DNA of 64,000 nucleotides, taken from NCBI RefSeq assembly GCF_001279525.1, contig NZ_LGDY01000001.1:62001-126000 (forward strand), read 5' to 3'. This document shows, piece after piece, positions 17,160 through 25,090 of the stretch. Made by a program: the position numbers and the translations under genes. Under the pieces are notes generated by a model. The model did no database searches. It was not told the DNA's origin and saw only the letters and a list, made by a program, of their open reading frames with translations. The first letter of the stretch is position 1. Every line of letters starts with the position of its first letter. Source of the DNA: Nocardia sp. NRRL S-836 (GTDB lineage: Bacteria; Actinomycetota; Actinomycetes; Mycobacteriales; Pseudonocardiaceae).

Positions 17160-18854
17160 GTGACTACGCTGGAGGCTCCGGCCGGGTACAGGTGGATCGC
17201 GCTGTCCAACACCACGCTGGGCATGCTGATCGCGACGATCAACTCCTCCATCGTGCTGATCGCGCTGCCCGACATCTTCAAGGGCATCGGGATCAACCCC
17301 CTGGACCCGGCCAACACCGGCTACCTGCTGTGGATGATCATGGGGTTCCTGGTCGTCACCGCGGTGCTGGTGGTGAGCTTCGGGCGGCTGGGCGACATGT
17401 ACGGCCGGGCCCGCATGTACAACCTGGGCTTCGCGATCTTCACCGTGTCCTCGGTGCTGCTGGCGGTCACCTGGTTCGACGGCGACGCGGCCGCGCTGTG
17501 GCTGATCGGCTGGCGGGTCGTGCAGGGCGTGGGCGGCGCGTTCCTGATGGCGAACTCCTCGGCGATCCTGGCCGACGCGTTCCCGGCCAACCAGCGCGGC
17601 ATGGCGCTGGGCATCAACGGCGTCGCCGCGATCGCCGGATCGTTCCTCGGGCTCGTGATCGGCGGTCTGCTCGCCCCGGTCAACTGGAACCTGATCTTCA
17701 TCGTGAGCGTGCCGTTCGGGCTGTTCGGCACGGTCTGGGCGTACCTGAAGCTGCGCGACACCGGCGAGCGCAGGCACGCGGAGATGGACTGGTGGGGCAA
17801 CGTCACGTTCGCGGCCGGGCTGATCGCGGTGCTGGTCGGGATCACCTACGGCATCCAGCCGCACGGCACCGCGCAGACCGGCTGGGGCAGCCCGCTCGTG
17901 CTGACCTGCCTGGCCGGCGGTGTGGCGGTGCTGGCGGTGTTCGTGGTGATCGAGCGCCGGGTGGCCAACCCGCTGTTCGACCTGCGGCTGTTCCGGCTGC
18001 GGTCGTTCACCTGGGGCAACGTCGCGAACTTCGCCTCCGCGCTGGGCCGCGGCGGGCTGCAGTTCATCCTGATCATCTGGCTGCAGGGCATCTGGCTGCC
18101 CCTGCACGGCTACGGCTACGAGGAGACGCCGCTGTGGGCGGGCATCTACATGCTGCCGATGACGGTCGGGTTCCTGCTCGCCGCTCCCGCCGCCGGGATC
18201 CTGTCCGACCGGATCGGCTCCCGGATGCTCGCCGCGACCGGCAACCTGCTGACCGCGGGCACGTTCGCGTTGCTGATCGCGTTGCCGGTCGACTTCCCCT
18301 ACTGGGAGTTCGCGGCGGTCCTCGTGCTCACCGGGATCGGGATGGGCATGTTCTCCTCGCCCAACCGCGCCGAGGTGATGAACTCGCTGCCCGCCGACGC
18401 CCGCGGCTCCGGCAGCGGGATGATGACCACGTTCCAGAACACCGCGATGGTGCTGTCGATCGGGTTCTTCTTCAGCCTGATCATCGTCGGGTTCTCCCAG
18501 TCGCTGCCGGGGGCGCTGCGGACCGGCCTGACCGAGCACGGCGTGCCGGCGTCCCAGGCCGCCGAGGTCGCCTCGCTGCCCGCGGTGGCGGTGCTGTTCG
18601 CGGCGTTCCTGGGCTACAACCCGATCCAGCAGCTGCTCGGGACGCACCTGCAGGCGCTGCCGCCCGGTGAGGCCGCCTACCTGACCGGGCGCGGGTTCTT
18701 CCCGAGCCTGATCTCCGCGCCGTTCGCGCACGGGCTGGCCATCGCGTTCGGGTTCGCGATCGTGCTGAGCGTGGTCGGCGCGGTGGCGTCGCTGCTGTGC
18801 GGTAAACCGGTGGACAGCCGGGACAGGATGCCGTTGTGGAAACGGAACGCCTGA
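17160..18854 (+). CDS. MFS drug-resistance exporter, DHA2 (14-TM) type
   Basis: 564-residue major facilitator, predicted proton antiporter for drugs or toxic compounds. It shows the family signatures: MGFLVVTAVLVVSFGRLGDMYGRARMY (motif A), WRVVQGVGGAFLMANSSAILADAFP and GINGVAAIAGSFLGLVIGG (motif C-like). About 14 hydrophobic segments are present, and the length is typical for QacA/EmrB-like proteins. The GTG start lacks a ribosome site but has a -10 box at leaderless distance. Its 3' end overlaps the GNAT gene by 19 bp. Confidence 0.94.
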   Translation: MTTLEAPAGYRWIALSNTTLGMLIATINSSIVLIALPDIFKGIGINPLDPANTGYLLWMIMGFLVVTAVLVVSFGRLGDMYGRARMYNLGFAIFTVSSVLLAVTWFDGDAAALWLIGWRVVQGVGGAFLMANSSAILADAFPANQRGMALGINGVAAIAGSFLGLVIGGLLAPVNWNLIFIVSVPFGLFGTVWAYLKLRDTGERRHAEMDWWGNVTFAAGLIAVLVGITYGIQPHGTAQTGWGSPLVLTCLAGGVAVLAVFVVIERRVANPLFDLRLFRLRSFTWGNVANFASALGRGGLQFILIIWLQGIWLPLHGYGYEETPLWAGIYMLPMTVGFLLAAPAAGILSDRIGSRMLAATGNLLTAGTFALLIALPVDFPYWEFAAVLVLTGIGMGMFSSPNRAEVMNSLPADARGSGSGMMTTFQNTAMVLSIGFFFSLIIVGFSQSLPGALRTGLTEHGVPASQAAEVASLPAVAVLFAAFLGYNPIQQLLGTHLQALPPGEAAYLTGRGFFPSLISAPFAHGLAIAFGFAIVLSVVGAVASLLCGKPVDSRDRMPLWKRNA

Positions 18855-19318
18855 CGCTGCGTCCCCTCGTCGCGTCCGATGTGGACGAGCTGGAGCGGCT
18901 GCACGCCGACCCCGAGGTGATGCGCCACCTCGACCCCGCACCCGTCGAGCGCTACCTGACCGGCGGTTTCCACGCGGCACGGGAGAATCGCACCGGCCGG
19001 TGGCTGGGCTGGTTCGAACTGGCCGACGCCGGCAACGGTGACTGGGAGCTCGGCTACCGGCTGCACCGCGACTGCTGGGGCAGCGGCTACGCCACCGAGG
19101 GCGCCACGGCACTGGTCGAGCACGCGTTCACCGCCTGCGGCGCGCAGCGGGTCGTGGCCACCACGATGACCGTCAACACCGGGTCGCGGCGGGTGCTGGA
19201 GAAGTGCGGGCTGCGGTACGTGCGCACGGTCTTCCTCGACTGGGACGACCCGCTGCCCGGCGCCGAGCACGGTGACGTCGAGTACGCGCTGAGCAGGCAG
19301 GAATGGGAGTCCGCGTGA
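18836..19318 (+). CDS. GNAT acetyltransferase (RimJ/RimL-like)
   Basis: 160-residue Gcn5-related acetyltransferase using acetyl-CoA. It opens with ETERLTLRPLVASDVDEL, has the CoA pyrophosphate loop region RDCWGSGYATEGATALVEHAF and the closing TVNTGSRRVLEKCGLRYVR. This is the layout of RimJ/RimL-type N-terminal or small-molecule acetyltransferases; the substrate is unknown. The GTG start lies inside the exporter gene, so the two are probably co-translated and may act on the same compound (inference). Confidence 0.92.
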   Translation: METERLTLRPLVASDVDELERLHADPEVMRHLDPAPVERYLTGGFHAARENRTGRWLGWFELADAGNGDWELGYRLHRDCWGSGYATEGATALVEHAFTACGAQRVVATTMTVNTGSRRVLEKCGLRYVRTVFLDWDDPLPGAEHGDVEYALSRQEWESA

Positions 19319-19363
19319 CCGGGTTGGTGGTGGAAGAGGGGTTTGCGGACCAAAGGGACACAC

Positions 19364-20140
19364 ATGTGGCAGACGGACGTCGTTGACTTAGACGCCTACT
19401 TCGCGCGCACGGGAGCCGGCGCGTCGAGTTCGCTGGCGGAACTGCACGAGGCGCATGTGCGCGCCATCCCGTTCGAGAACATCGACGTGATGCTCGGTCT
19501 CGTGCCGTCGCTGGACATGGCCGACATCCAGGACAAGCTCGTCCACCGGCGCCGTGGCGGGTACTGCTTCGAGCACCAGTTGCTGTTCACCGCGGTGCTC
19601 GAACGCCTGGGGCACACCGTGACGCGGCGGATGAGCCGGGTGATGACCGGGCCGCGCACGCACATGGTGTCCATCGTGGACGGTCACCTGCTCGACGTCG
19701 GGTTCGGCGCCGGGATGCTGCACCCGATGCCGTTGCGCGACGGCGTGGTCGTGGACCAGGCCGGGTGGCCGCACCGGCTGCGGCGCACCGACCGGCGCTG
19801 GGTGCTGGAGAAGCAGGGCGCGGGCGGCTGGGAGGCGCAGCACGCGTTCGAGGACGACGTCGAGCAGCTGCCTGTGGACTACCTCGCGGCCAACTACTAC
19901 GTGGCCACGCATCCGAGGTCGCCGTTCAGCGGCCAGCTCGTCGTGATGCGCCTGCAGCCGGGACTGAGCCGCCGGCTCGTCGGCCGGACGCTGACGATCG
20001 ACCGTGCGGGCGGGGAGCCGGTGCGGACCGAGGTCGACGACCTGGCCGCCACACTGGAGTCGCTGGACATAGCACTTACCGAGGGGGAGCTGAGTCACAT
20101 CCGCTCAACTTCAGGAACACCGGTGGGCGCCCGTTCGTAG
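19364..20140 (+). CDS. nat: Arylamine N-acetyltransferase
   Basis: 258-residue enzyme of the NAT family, which moves acetyl from acetyl-CoA to arylamines and hydrazines; actinomycete relatives also close amide rings in ansamycins. The active-site Cys is in RRRGGYCFEHQ (C68), the His in RTHMV (H100) and the Asp in LDVGFG (D111). IPFENIDVMLG near residue 35 is a further family mark. ATG 19364 is preceded by AAAGGGA at good spacing; a TTG seven codons upstream is less likely. No polyketide genes are nearby, so a detoxification role is as likely as a biosynthetic one. Confidence 0.94.
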   Translation: MWQTDVVDLDAYFARTGAGASSSLAELHEAHVRAIPFENIDVMLGLVPSLDMADIQDKLVHRRRGGYCFEHQLLFTAVLERLGHTVTRRMSRVMTGPRTHMVSIVDGHLLDVGFGAGMLHPMPLRDGVVVDQAGWPHRLRRTDRRWVLEKQGAGGWEAQHAFEDDVEQLPVDYLAANYYVATHPRSPFSGQLVVMRLQPGLSRRLVGRTLTIDRAGGEPVRTEVDDLAATLESLDIALTEGELSHIRSTSGTPVGARS

Positions 20141-20178
20141 TACAGGGTGCAGGGAATCGCACTTCGGAGGTGTTGCAC

Positions 20179-20685
20179 ATGACCACCGCGACTCCGTTCG
20201 CCACAGGAGCCAACACCGGCGTCAACGCGCTGCCCACGCCGCCCAGCGGCTGGCCGATCGGTTCCTACGCCACCTACGAAGAGGCGCAGCGAGCCGTCGA
20301 CCACCTGGCGGACAACAACTTCCCGGTCGCCGACGTCACCATCGTCGGCGTCGAGCCGATGATCGTCGAACGGGTCACCGGCCGGCTGACCTGGGGCCGC
20401 GTGCTCGGCGCGGGTGCCGCGTCGGGTGCCTGGTTCGGTCTGTTCGTCGGTCTGCTGCTCGGCCTGTTCTCAACCGGTGGCGCGATCGCCCCGATCATCA
20501 CGGGCCTGCTCGTCGGTACGGTCTTCGGCGTCACCGCCGCGGCCATGCGCTACGGCGCCCAGCGCGGCCGGCGTGACTTCGCCTCGACCACGCAGCTCGT
20601 CGCGGGCCGCTACGACGTGCTCAGCCACCCGCGCAGCGCCGAGCAGGGCAAGGACATGCTGACCAAGCTCGCCTGGCGCGGGTGA
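20179..20685 (+). CDS. General stress-type membrane protein (GSP17M-like N-terminus)
   Basis: 168-residue protein. Residues about 25-65 match the general stress protein 17M-like fold (IGSYATYEEAQRAVDHLADNNFPVADVTIVG). Two adjacent Gly-rich transmembrane segments follow (about 75-125), then a short C-terminal tail. ATG 20179 has GGAGG 8 nt upstream. Such proteins are conserved in actinobacteria and linked to stress, but the biochemical role is unknown. Followed by two strong terminator hairpins. Confidence 0.88.
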   Translation: MTTATPFATGANTGVNALPTPPSGWPIGSYATYEEAQRAVDHLADNNFPVADVTIVGVEPMIVERVTGRLTWGRVLGAGAASGAWFGLFVGLLLGLFSTGGAIAPIITGLLVGTVFGVTAAAMRYGAQRGRRDFASTTQLVAGRYDVLSHPRSAEQGKDMLTKLAWRG

Positions 20686-20735
20686 CCACCCGATGACAAC
20701 CGCGCACCGCGTGGCCTGAAAGCCAGCTCCCACCA

Positions 20736-20773
20736 CATCGGAAACGCCGTCCTGCGGGGCGGCGTTTCCGATG
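20736..20773 (+). terminator. Intrinsic terminator hairpin 1
   Basis: Perfect 13-bp stem CATCGGAAACGCC / GGCGTTTCCGATG with a 12-nt loop, 50 bp after the stress-protein stop. There is no U-tract, as is common in actinobacteria. Confidence 0.8.
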
Positions 20774-20787
20774 TCCGCGGCAAAACG

Positions 20788-20820
20788 ACCGAGGGGACGG
20801 CCATCAGCCGTCCCCTCGGT
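20788..20820. terminator. Intrinsic terminator hairpin 2
   Basis: Perfect 14-bp stem ACCGAGGGGACGGC / GCCGTCCCCTCGGT with loop CATCA, 14 bp after hairpin 1 and between convergent genes. It could stop transcription from either side. Confidence 0.8.
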
Positions 20821-20867
20821 GTCGTGTGGGCTCCTTCCGCATCGGCTGGACGGGACGCGCAACTGCC

Positions 20868-21092
20868 TCATCCGGCCGGTGGATATCGCTGTCGCGACCT
20901 CGCGGACCCGGCGCGCCACACCCCTCGCAGCACCGCGGGCTCGGCGAACCCGGCGGCAGCCACGTACCGGTGAGGACGCGGTGCCGGTGTCGGACCGAAG
21001 TTGGCGTCGATGATCGCCTCGAACTCCGCGCTCACCCACACCGGGTCGGCGCACACCAGGTCCGCGAACGCCCTCTCGCTGGTCGTCAGCAC
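20868..21092 (-). CDS. Small conserved-looking hypothetical protein
   Basis: 74-residue protein beginning LTTSERAFADLVCADPVWVSAEFEAIIDANF, which reads as two amphipathic helices with a single Cys, followed by a Pro/Arg-rich tail. The GTG start is preceded by GAGGAG about 9 nt upstream. No family recognised and no catalytic motif. The next region upstream holds the promoter shared with the divergent TetR operon. Confidence 0.65.
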   Translation of the reverse strand: MLTTSERAFADLVCADPVWVSAEFEAIIDANFGPTPAPRPHRYVAAAGFAEPAVLRGVWRAGSARSRQRYPPAG

Positions 21093-21206
21093 CTCGTGTC
21101 ACTCCTCGAAGAAGAGCTACCAGGTACATATTTTTTGTAGCGCTGACTGTAGATTAAGTCAACCATCCAGCTCAGGATCTTCGAGGTCCCGGTGCTGCAC
21201 CCATTT

Positions 21207-21247
21207 CCGTATGTCGTACGGTATTGTTTCCGTATGGCCTACGGAAA
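21207..21247. promoter_or_regulatory. Two tandem TetR operators upstream of the TetR/NmrA operon
   Basis: CCGTA-TGTCG-TACGG at 21207-21221 and TTTCCGTA-TGGCC-TACGGAAA at 21227-21247, the second a perfect 8+8 palindrome. Both share the core CCGTA-N5-TACGG with the operator at 6910-6930, and their centres are 23 bp apart. They cover the expected promoter just before ATG 21260. Confidence 0.75.
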
Positions 21248-21259
21248 TGGGGTGGACGC

Positions 21260-22015
21260 ATGGCCGTCGAACGCAGCGGCGGAGGAGACGTCGCCAAGAC
21301 CCTCGCGCTGCTGTGGCGCAGACCGCCGGAACCCAAGGCGGTCGGCAGGAAGGCGAAGGTGAGCGTCGAGCAGGTCGTGGCGGCCGCGATCGCCGTCGCC
21401 GACCGCGAGGGGCTCGCCGCGATGTCGATGGCCCGCGTCGCGCAGGAGCTCAACGTCGGCACGATGTCGCTCTACGGCCACGTGCCCGGCAAGGCGGAGC
21501 TGATCGACCTGATGGCCGACACCGTGCTGCAGGAACGCGACCTCGACTTCGCGGGCACCTGGCGCGAGCGGATCCAGCACTACGCCGACCGCACCCGTGC
21601 GGTCTACCAGGCGCATCCGTGGATGCGGGACGTGTCGATGGTCCGGCCGCCGCTCGGGCCGGGACTGATGGACGGCCAGGAGTTCGTGCTGGCCGCGCTC
21701 GCCGACTCCGGCCTGCAACCGCGGCAGGTGACCGTCGCGCACACCGCAGTCGAGGGGTTCGTCCACGGCGCCGCGGCCGCCGAGGTGGACGACCAGCAGT
21801 TGGAACGGGTCACCGGCGAGTCCGGCGACTCGTGGTGGCGGGCCCGCCAGCTGTTCTGGGACGACTACTTCGACGTCGAGCGCTACCCGACGATGACGCA
21901 CCTGTGGAACGCCGGGGCCTACGACACCGGCGGCACGCTCGCCGAACAGGTGCGCGGCTCGTTCGACTACGGCCTGACCAAGCTGCTCGACGGAATCGAA
22001 GGGGGACTGGGGTGA
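21260..22015 (+). CDS. TetR-family regulator (TetR_C long type)
   Basis: 251-residue repressor, paralogous to the one at 6136. It shares the leader GGGDVAKTLALLWRRPPEP and the recognition helix region RVAQELNVGTMSLYGHVPGKAELIDLM. ATG 21260 was chosen over an upstream in-frame start that would run through the operators. It is co-translated with an NmrA-like oxidoreductase through a GTGA overlap. Self-repression through the two palindromes at 21207-21247 is likely. Confidence 0.92.
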   Translation: MAVERSGGGDVAKTLALLWRRPPEPKAVGRKAKVSVEQVVAAAIAVADREGLAAMSMARVAQELNVGTMSLYGHVPGKAELIDLMADTVLQERDLDFAGTWRERIQHYADRTRAVYQAHPWMRDVSMVRPPLGPGLMDGQEFVLAALADSGLQPRQVTVAHTAVEGFVHGAAAAEVDDQQLERVTGESGDSWWRARQLFWDDYFDVERYPTMTHLWNAGAYDTGGTLAEQVRGSFDYGLTKLLDGIEGGLG

Positions 22016-22851
22016 CCGTTCTGGTGACCGGGGCGACCGGCAACGTCGGCCGGCTGGTGGTGCGGGGACTCGCGGGCAGGGCGCGGGTGCGGGCGGTGAC
22101 CCGCGACCCGGCCAAGGCGGACTTCCCCGACGGTGTCGAGGTGGTGCGCGCCGACCTCGACGACCCGGACGGCATCCCGTTCGACGGCGTCGAGAAGCTC
22201 TACCTGTTCGTGCACCCGCCCACGGCCGCGCGCGTGGTCGAGCTGGCCGCGAAAGCCGGCGTGCGCAAGATCGTGACGTTGTCGTCGGGCGCGGTCACCC
22301 ACGGCTACGACCACAGCCACCACCTGCCGGTCGAGCAGGCCGTCGAGGCGTCCGGCGTCGCGTGGACGCACGTGCGGCCCGGCGAGTTCGCGGTCAACAA
22401 GATCGACCTGTGGGCACCGTCGATCCGCGCCGACGGCACGATCGTGCACCCGAACCCCGACGAGCTCGGCCAGCCGATCCACGAGGCCGACATCGCCGAC
22501 GTCGCGGTCGCGGCGCTGCTGGAGGACGGCCACGACGGCAAGGCCTACACGCTGAGCGGCCCGCCGCCGCTGACGCAGCGCGAGATGGCACGGGCGATCG
22601 GCGAGGTGATCGGGCGGGAGCTGCGGTTCCTCGACGTGACCCGCGACGAGGCGCTGACGTACTACCTGAGCGTCGGCTGGCCGGAGGAGATCGCCCGGTA
22701 CGTGCTGGGGCTCGGCGGGTACGAGGGCGGCGACCCGGACGACTTCAGCGACTACGAGTTCGTCGTGCGGCCCGACTTCGAGGCCGTGACCGGCAAGCGG
22801 TACCGGACGTTCGCGACGTGGGCGCGTGACCACGCCGCGGACTTCCGTTGA
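22012..22851 (+). CDS. NmrA-like NAD(P)-binding protein
   Basis: 279-residue atypical SDR. It has the dinucleotide motif VTGATGNVGRLVVRGL at the N-terminus, then VRAVTRDPAKADFP and ADLDDPDGIPFDGVEKLYLF. A catalytic Tyr-x3-Lys is not evident, so it may be a redox sensor or a quinone-reductase-like enzyme. The C-terminal substrate half has HVRPGEFAVNKIDLWAPSIR. GTG start overlaps the TetR stop, making it the likely regulated target. Confidence 0.88.
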   Translation: MTVLVTGATGNVGRLVVRGLAGRARVRAVTRDPAKADFPDGVEVVRADLDDPDGIPFDGVEKLYLFVHPPTAARVVELAAKAGVRKIVTLSSGAVTHGYDHSHHLPVEQAVEASGVAWTHVRPGEFAVNKIDLWAPSIRADGTIVHPNPDELGQPIHEADIADVAVAALLEDGHDGKAYTLSGPPPLTQREMARAIGEVIGRELRFLDVTRDEALTYYLSVGWPEEIARYVLGLGGYEGGDPDDFSDYEFVVRPDFEAVTGKRYRTFATWARDHAADFR

Positions 22852-22944
22852 TCGGCACGGTGGTCGACGTCGGCTGATCACCTGTCGATTTCCGGTCCTG
22901 CTCGTTCGACGTTGCTGCGGGGGACGTGCGACGAGGAGGACCCG

Positions 22945-23211
22945 ATGCGGTTTCTGGTGATCGTCCGTGCGGCGGCCGAGCTGCCGTTCGCCACGGTGTA
23001 CTGCGACGCGCTGGTGCGCGCGGGGGTGCTGCTCGACGCGGCGGACCTGCGCCCCAGCGCGTTCGACGCCGAAGGGCAGCGCACGCACGGCGCACCGGTG
23101 CGCGGGTACTGGCTGATCGACGTGCGTGACCACGAGGAAGCGGTGGAACGCGTGCGGCGCATACCCGTGTCCGGGTGCGTCGTGGAAATCCGGCAGGTGG
23201 CTGTGGTCTGA
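22945..23211 (+). CDS. Short YCII-domain protein
   Basis: 88-residue protein of the YCII/DGPF family, recognised by its frame next to the sigma factor and by GYWLIDVRDHEEAVERVRRIP followed by VVEIRQV. Normal members have about 110-140 residues; here the stretch between the first beta-strand and the ASxRPSA-like region is shortened and the DGPF motif is absent. A strong GAGGAGGA precedes the ATG. YCII proteins are habitual partners of COG4941-type sigma factors, as here. Confidence 0.8.
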   Translation: MRFLVIVRAAAELPFATVYCDALVRAGVLLDAADLRPSAFDAEGQRTHGAPVRGYWLIDVRDHEEAVERVRRIPVSGCVVEIRQVAVV

Positions 23212-23218
23212 TGCCCCC

Positions 23219-24472
23219 ATGGGGGCTACGACCTCGGTGCACCGGACGATCGACGCGGTCTGGCGGATGGAGTCGGCGAAGGTCATCGCCGCGCTCGCCA
23301 GGTACGTGCGCGACGTCGGCCTCGCCGAAGAGATGGCACAGGACGCGCTGGTCGCGGCGCTGGAGCAGTGGCCGGCCGAGGGTGTGCCGAAGAACCCCGG
23401 CGCGTGGCTGATGACCACGGCCAAGCGCCGGGCGATCGACCAGATCCGGCGCAGGGAGAACTTCAACCGCAAGGTCGAGGAGATCGGCCGCGACGTCCAG
23501 GAGTCCACACCGGACGCCAGCGAGGGCGTCGAGGACGAGATCGGCGACGACCTGCTGAGCCTCATGTTCACCGCGTGCCACCCGGTGCTGGGCACCGAGG
23601 CGCGGGTGGCGCTCACCCTCAAGATGCTCGGCGGCCTCAAGACCGAGGAGATCGCGCGGGCGTTCCTGGTCAGCGACTCGACCGTGGCGCAGCGGATCGT
23701 GCGCGCGAAGAAGGCGCTGGCCGACGCCGGGGTGCCGTTCGAGGTACCGGAGGGGCCCGAGCTGGCCGGGCGGCTGGCCAGCGTCCTGGAGGTCATCTAC
23801 CTGATCTTCAACGAGGGCTACTCCGCCACGCAGGGCGACCACTGGATGCGGCCGGAGCTGTGCGCGGAGGCGTTGCGGCTGGGCCGGGTGCTCGCCGAGC
23901 TCGCGCCGAAGGAGGCCGAGGTCCACGGGCTGGTGGCGTTGATGGAGATCCAAGCGTCCCGGTCGAAGGCGCGCACCGCCGCCGACGGCACCCCGATCCT
24001 GCTGCTGGAGCAGGACCGGGCGCGGTGGGACTGGCTGCTGATCGGCCGCGGGCTCACGGCGCTGGAACGGGCGGAGGCGCTCAACCAGCCACCCGGTCCC
24101 TACTACCTGCAAGCCGCCCTCGCGGCCTGCCACGCCCGCGCCCGCAGACCGGAGGACACCGACTGGCGGCGGATCGCCTCGCTCTACGAGGTGCTCGCGC
24201 AGCTCTCGCCGTCGCCGGTGGTGGAGCTCAACCGCGCGGTGGCGTTGTCGATGGCCTACGGGCCGGCCGCCGGGCTCGCGCTGGTCGACGAGATCGCCGG
24301 CGCGAAGGCGTTGCGGGGATACCACCTGCTGCCCAGCGTGCGCGGTGACTTCCTGATGAAGCTCGGCCGGACCGCCGAGGCGCGTGCCGAGTTCGAGAAG
24401 GCCGCCGGCCTGACCCGCAACGAACGCGAGAAGGCGCTGCTGCTCGACCGCGCCGCCGCCTGCGTCACGTGA
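23219..24472 (+). CDS. ECF-like sigma factor with C-terminal TPR-type extension (COG4941)
   Basis: 417-residue sigma factor. Regions 2 and 4 lie in the first about 170 residues (AEEMAQDALVAALEQWP, PGAWLMTTAKRRAIDQIRR, LTLKMLGGLKTEEIARAFLVSDSTVAQRIVRAKKAL). The C-terminal DUF6596/helical repeat region contains EVIYLIFNEGYSA and ELNRAVALSMAYGPAAGLALVD. The extension probably replaces an anti-sigma factor in control. ATG 23219 sits 8 nt after the YCII stop; no ribosome site is visible, so translation may depend on coupling. The 3' end overlaps the convergent LysE gene by 8 bp. Confidence 0.93.
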   Translation: MGATTSVHRTIDAVWRMESAKVIAALARYVRDVGLAEEMAQDALVAALEQWPAEGVPKNPGAWLMTTAKRRAIDQIRRRENFNRKVEEIGRDVQESTPDASEGVEDEIGDDLLSLMFTACHPVLGTEARVALTLKMLGGLKTEEIARAFLVSDSTVAQRIVRAKKALADAGVPFEVPEGPELAGRLASVLEVIYLIFNEGYSATQGDHWMRPELCAEALRLGRVLAELAPKEAEVHGLVALMEIQASRSKARTAADGTPILLLEQDRARWDWLLIGRGLTALERAEALNQPPGPYYLQAALAACHARARRPEDTDWRRIASLYEVLAQLSPSPVVELNRAVALSMAYGPAAGLALVDEIAGAKALRGYHLLPSVRGDFLMKLGRTAEARAEFEKAAGLTRNEREKALLLDRAAACVT

Positions 24473-25061
24473 GGGCGAGCTTCACCCCGAGCGCGGCGAA
24501 CGAGACCGCGAAGAACCTGCGCAGCCACACCACCACCCGCGGCCGGCCCAGCACCCGGTCGCGCATGGCCGCCGCGAACACGCCGTAAACGGCGAACACC
24601 ACGAACGTCAGCGCCATGAACACCCCGCTGAGCACCACCATCTCGCCCGTGGCGGAGGCGAACTGCGGCAGGAACGCCACGAAGAAGATCGTGAGCTTCG
24701 GGTTGAGCAGGTTGACCAGCACCGCGGTGGTGACGACCGTGCGCGCGGACAGGTCGGCCGGGGCGGCCTGGGCACTGACGACGAGCTCGGAGCGGTCGCG
24801 CAGCGTGCTCCACGCCAGGTACACCAGGTAGGCCACGCCCAGGTACTTCACGATCCCGAACGCCAGCGCGCTGGTGTGCAGCAACGCGGCCAGGCCGCTG
24901 ACCGTGGCCAGCACGTGCGGCACGATCCCGAGCATGCACCCGAACGCGGCGATGACGCTCGCCCGCCGCCCGTGCGCCAGTCCGGCGGACAACGTGTACA
25001 GCACTCCCGTGCCGGGGGTCGCGACCGCGATCAGCGTCGTGACCAGGAAAGCGATGCTCAT
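24465..25061 (-). CDS. LysE/RhtB-family amino-acid exporter
   Basis: 198-residue inner-membrane protein with about six hydrophobic segments. It shows the family start FLVTTLIAVATPGTGVLYTLSAGLAHGRRASVIAAFG and the mid-protein LVNLLNPKLTIFFVAFLPQF. It should export an amino acid or derivative; the substrate is unknown. ATG 25061 begins directly with TM1; the longer upstream frame is rejected as low-complexity. Divergent from the broken MocR gene with 29 bp between starts. Confidence 0.92.
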   Translation of the reverse strand: MSIAFLVTTLIAVATPGTGVLYTLSAGLAHGRRASVIAAFGCMLGIVPHVLATVSGLAALLHTSALAFGIVKYLGVAYLVYLAWSTLRDRSELVVSAQAAPADLSARTVVTTAVLVNLLNPKLTIFFVAFLPQFASATGEMVVLSGVFMALTFVVFAVYGVFAAAMRDRVLGRPRVVVWLRRFFAVSFAALGVKLALT

Positions 25062-25090
25062 GGCTGCCAGCCTGCTGCCAGAATGGCCCG

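Noticed and set aside
16962..19112. 716-codon minus-strand frame
   Set aside because: Antisense to the MFS exporter; His/Arg/Gln-rich without domain.
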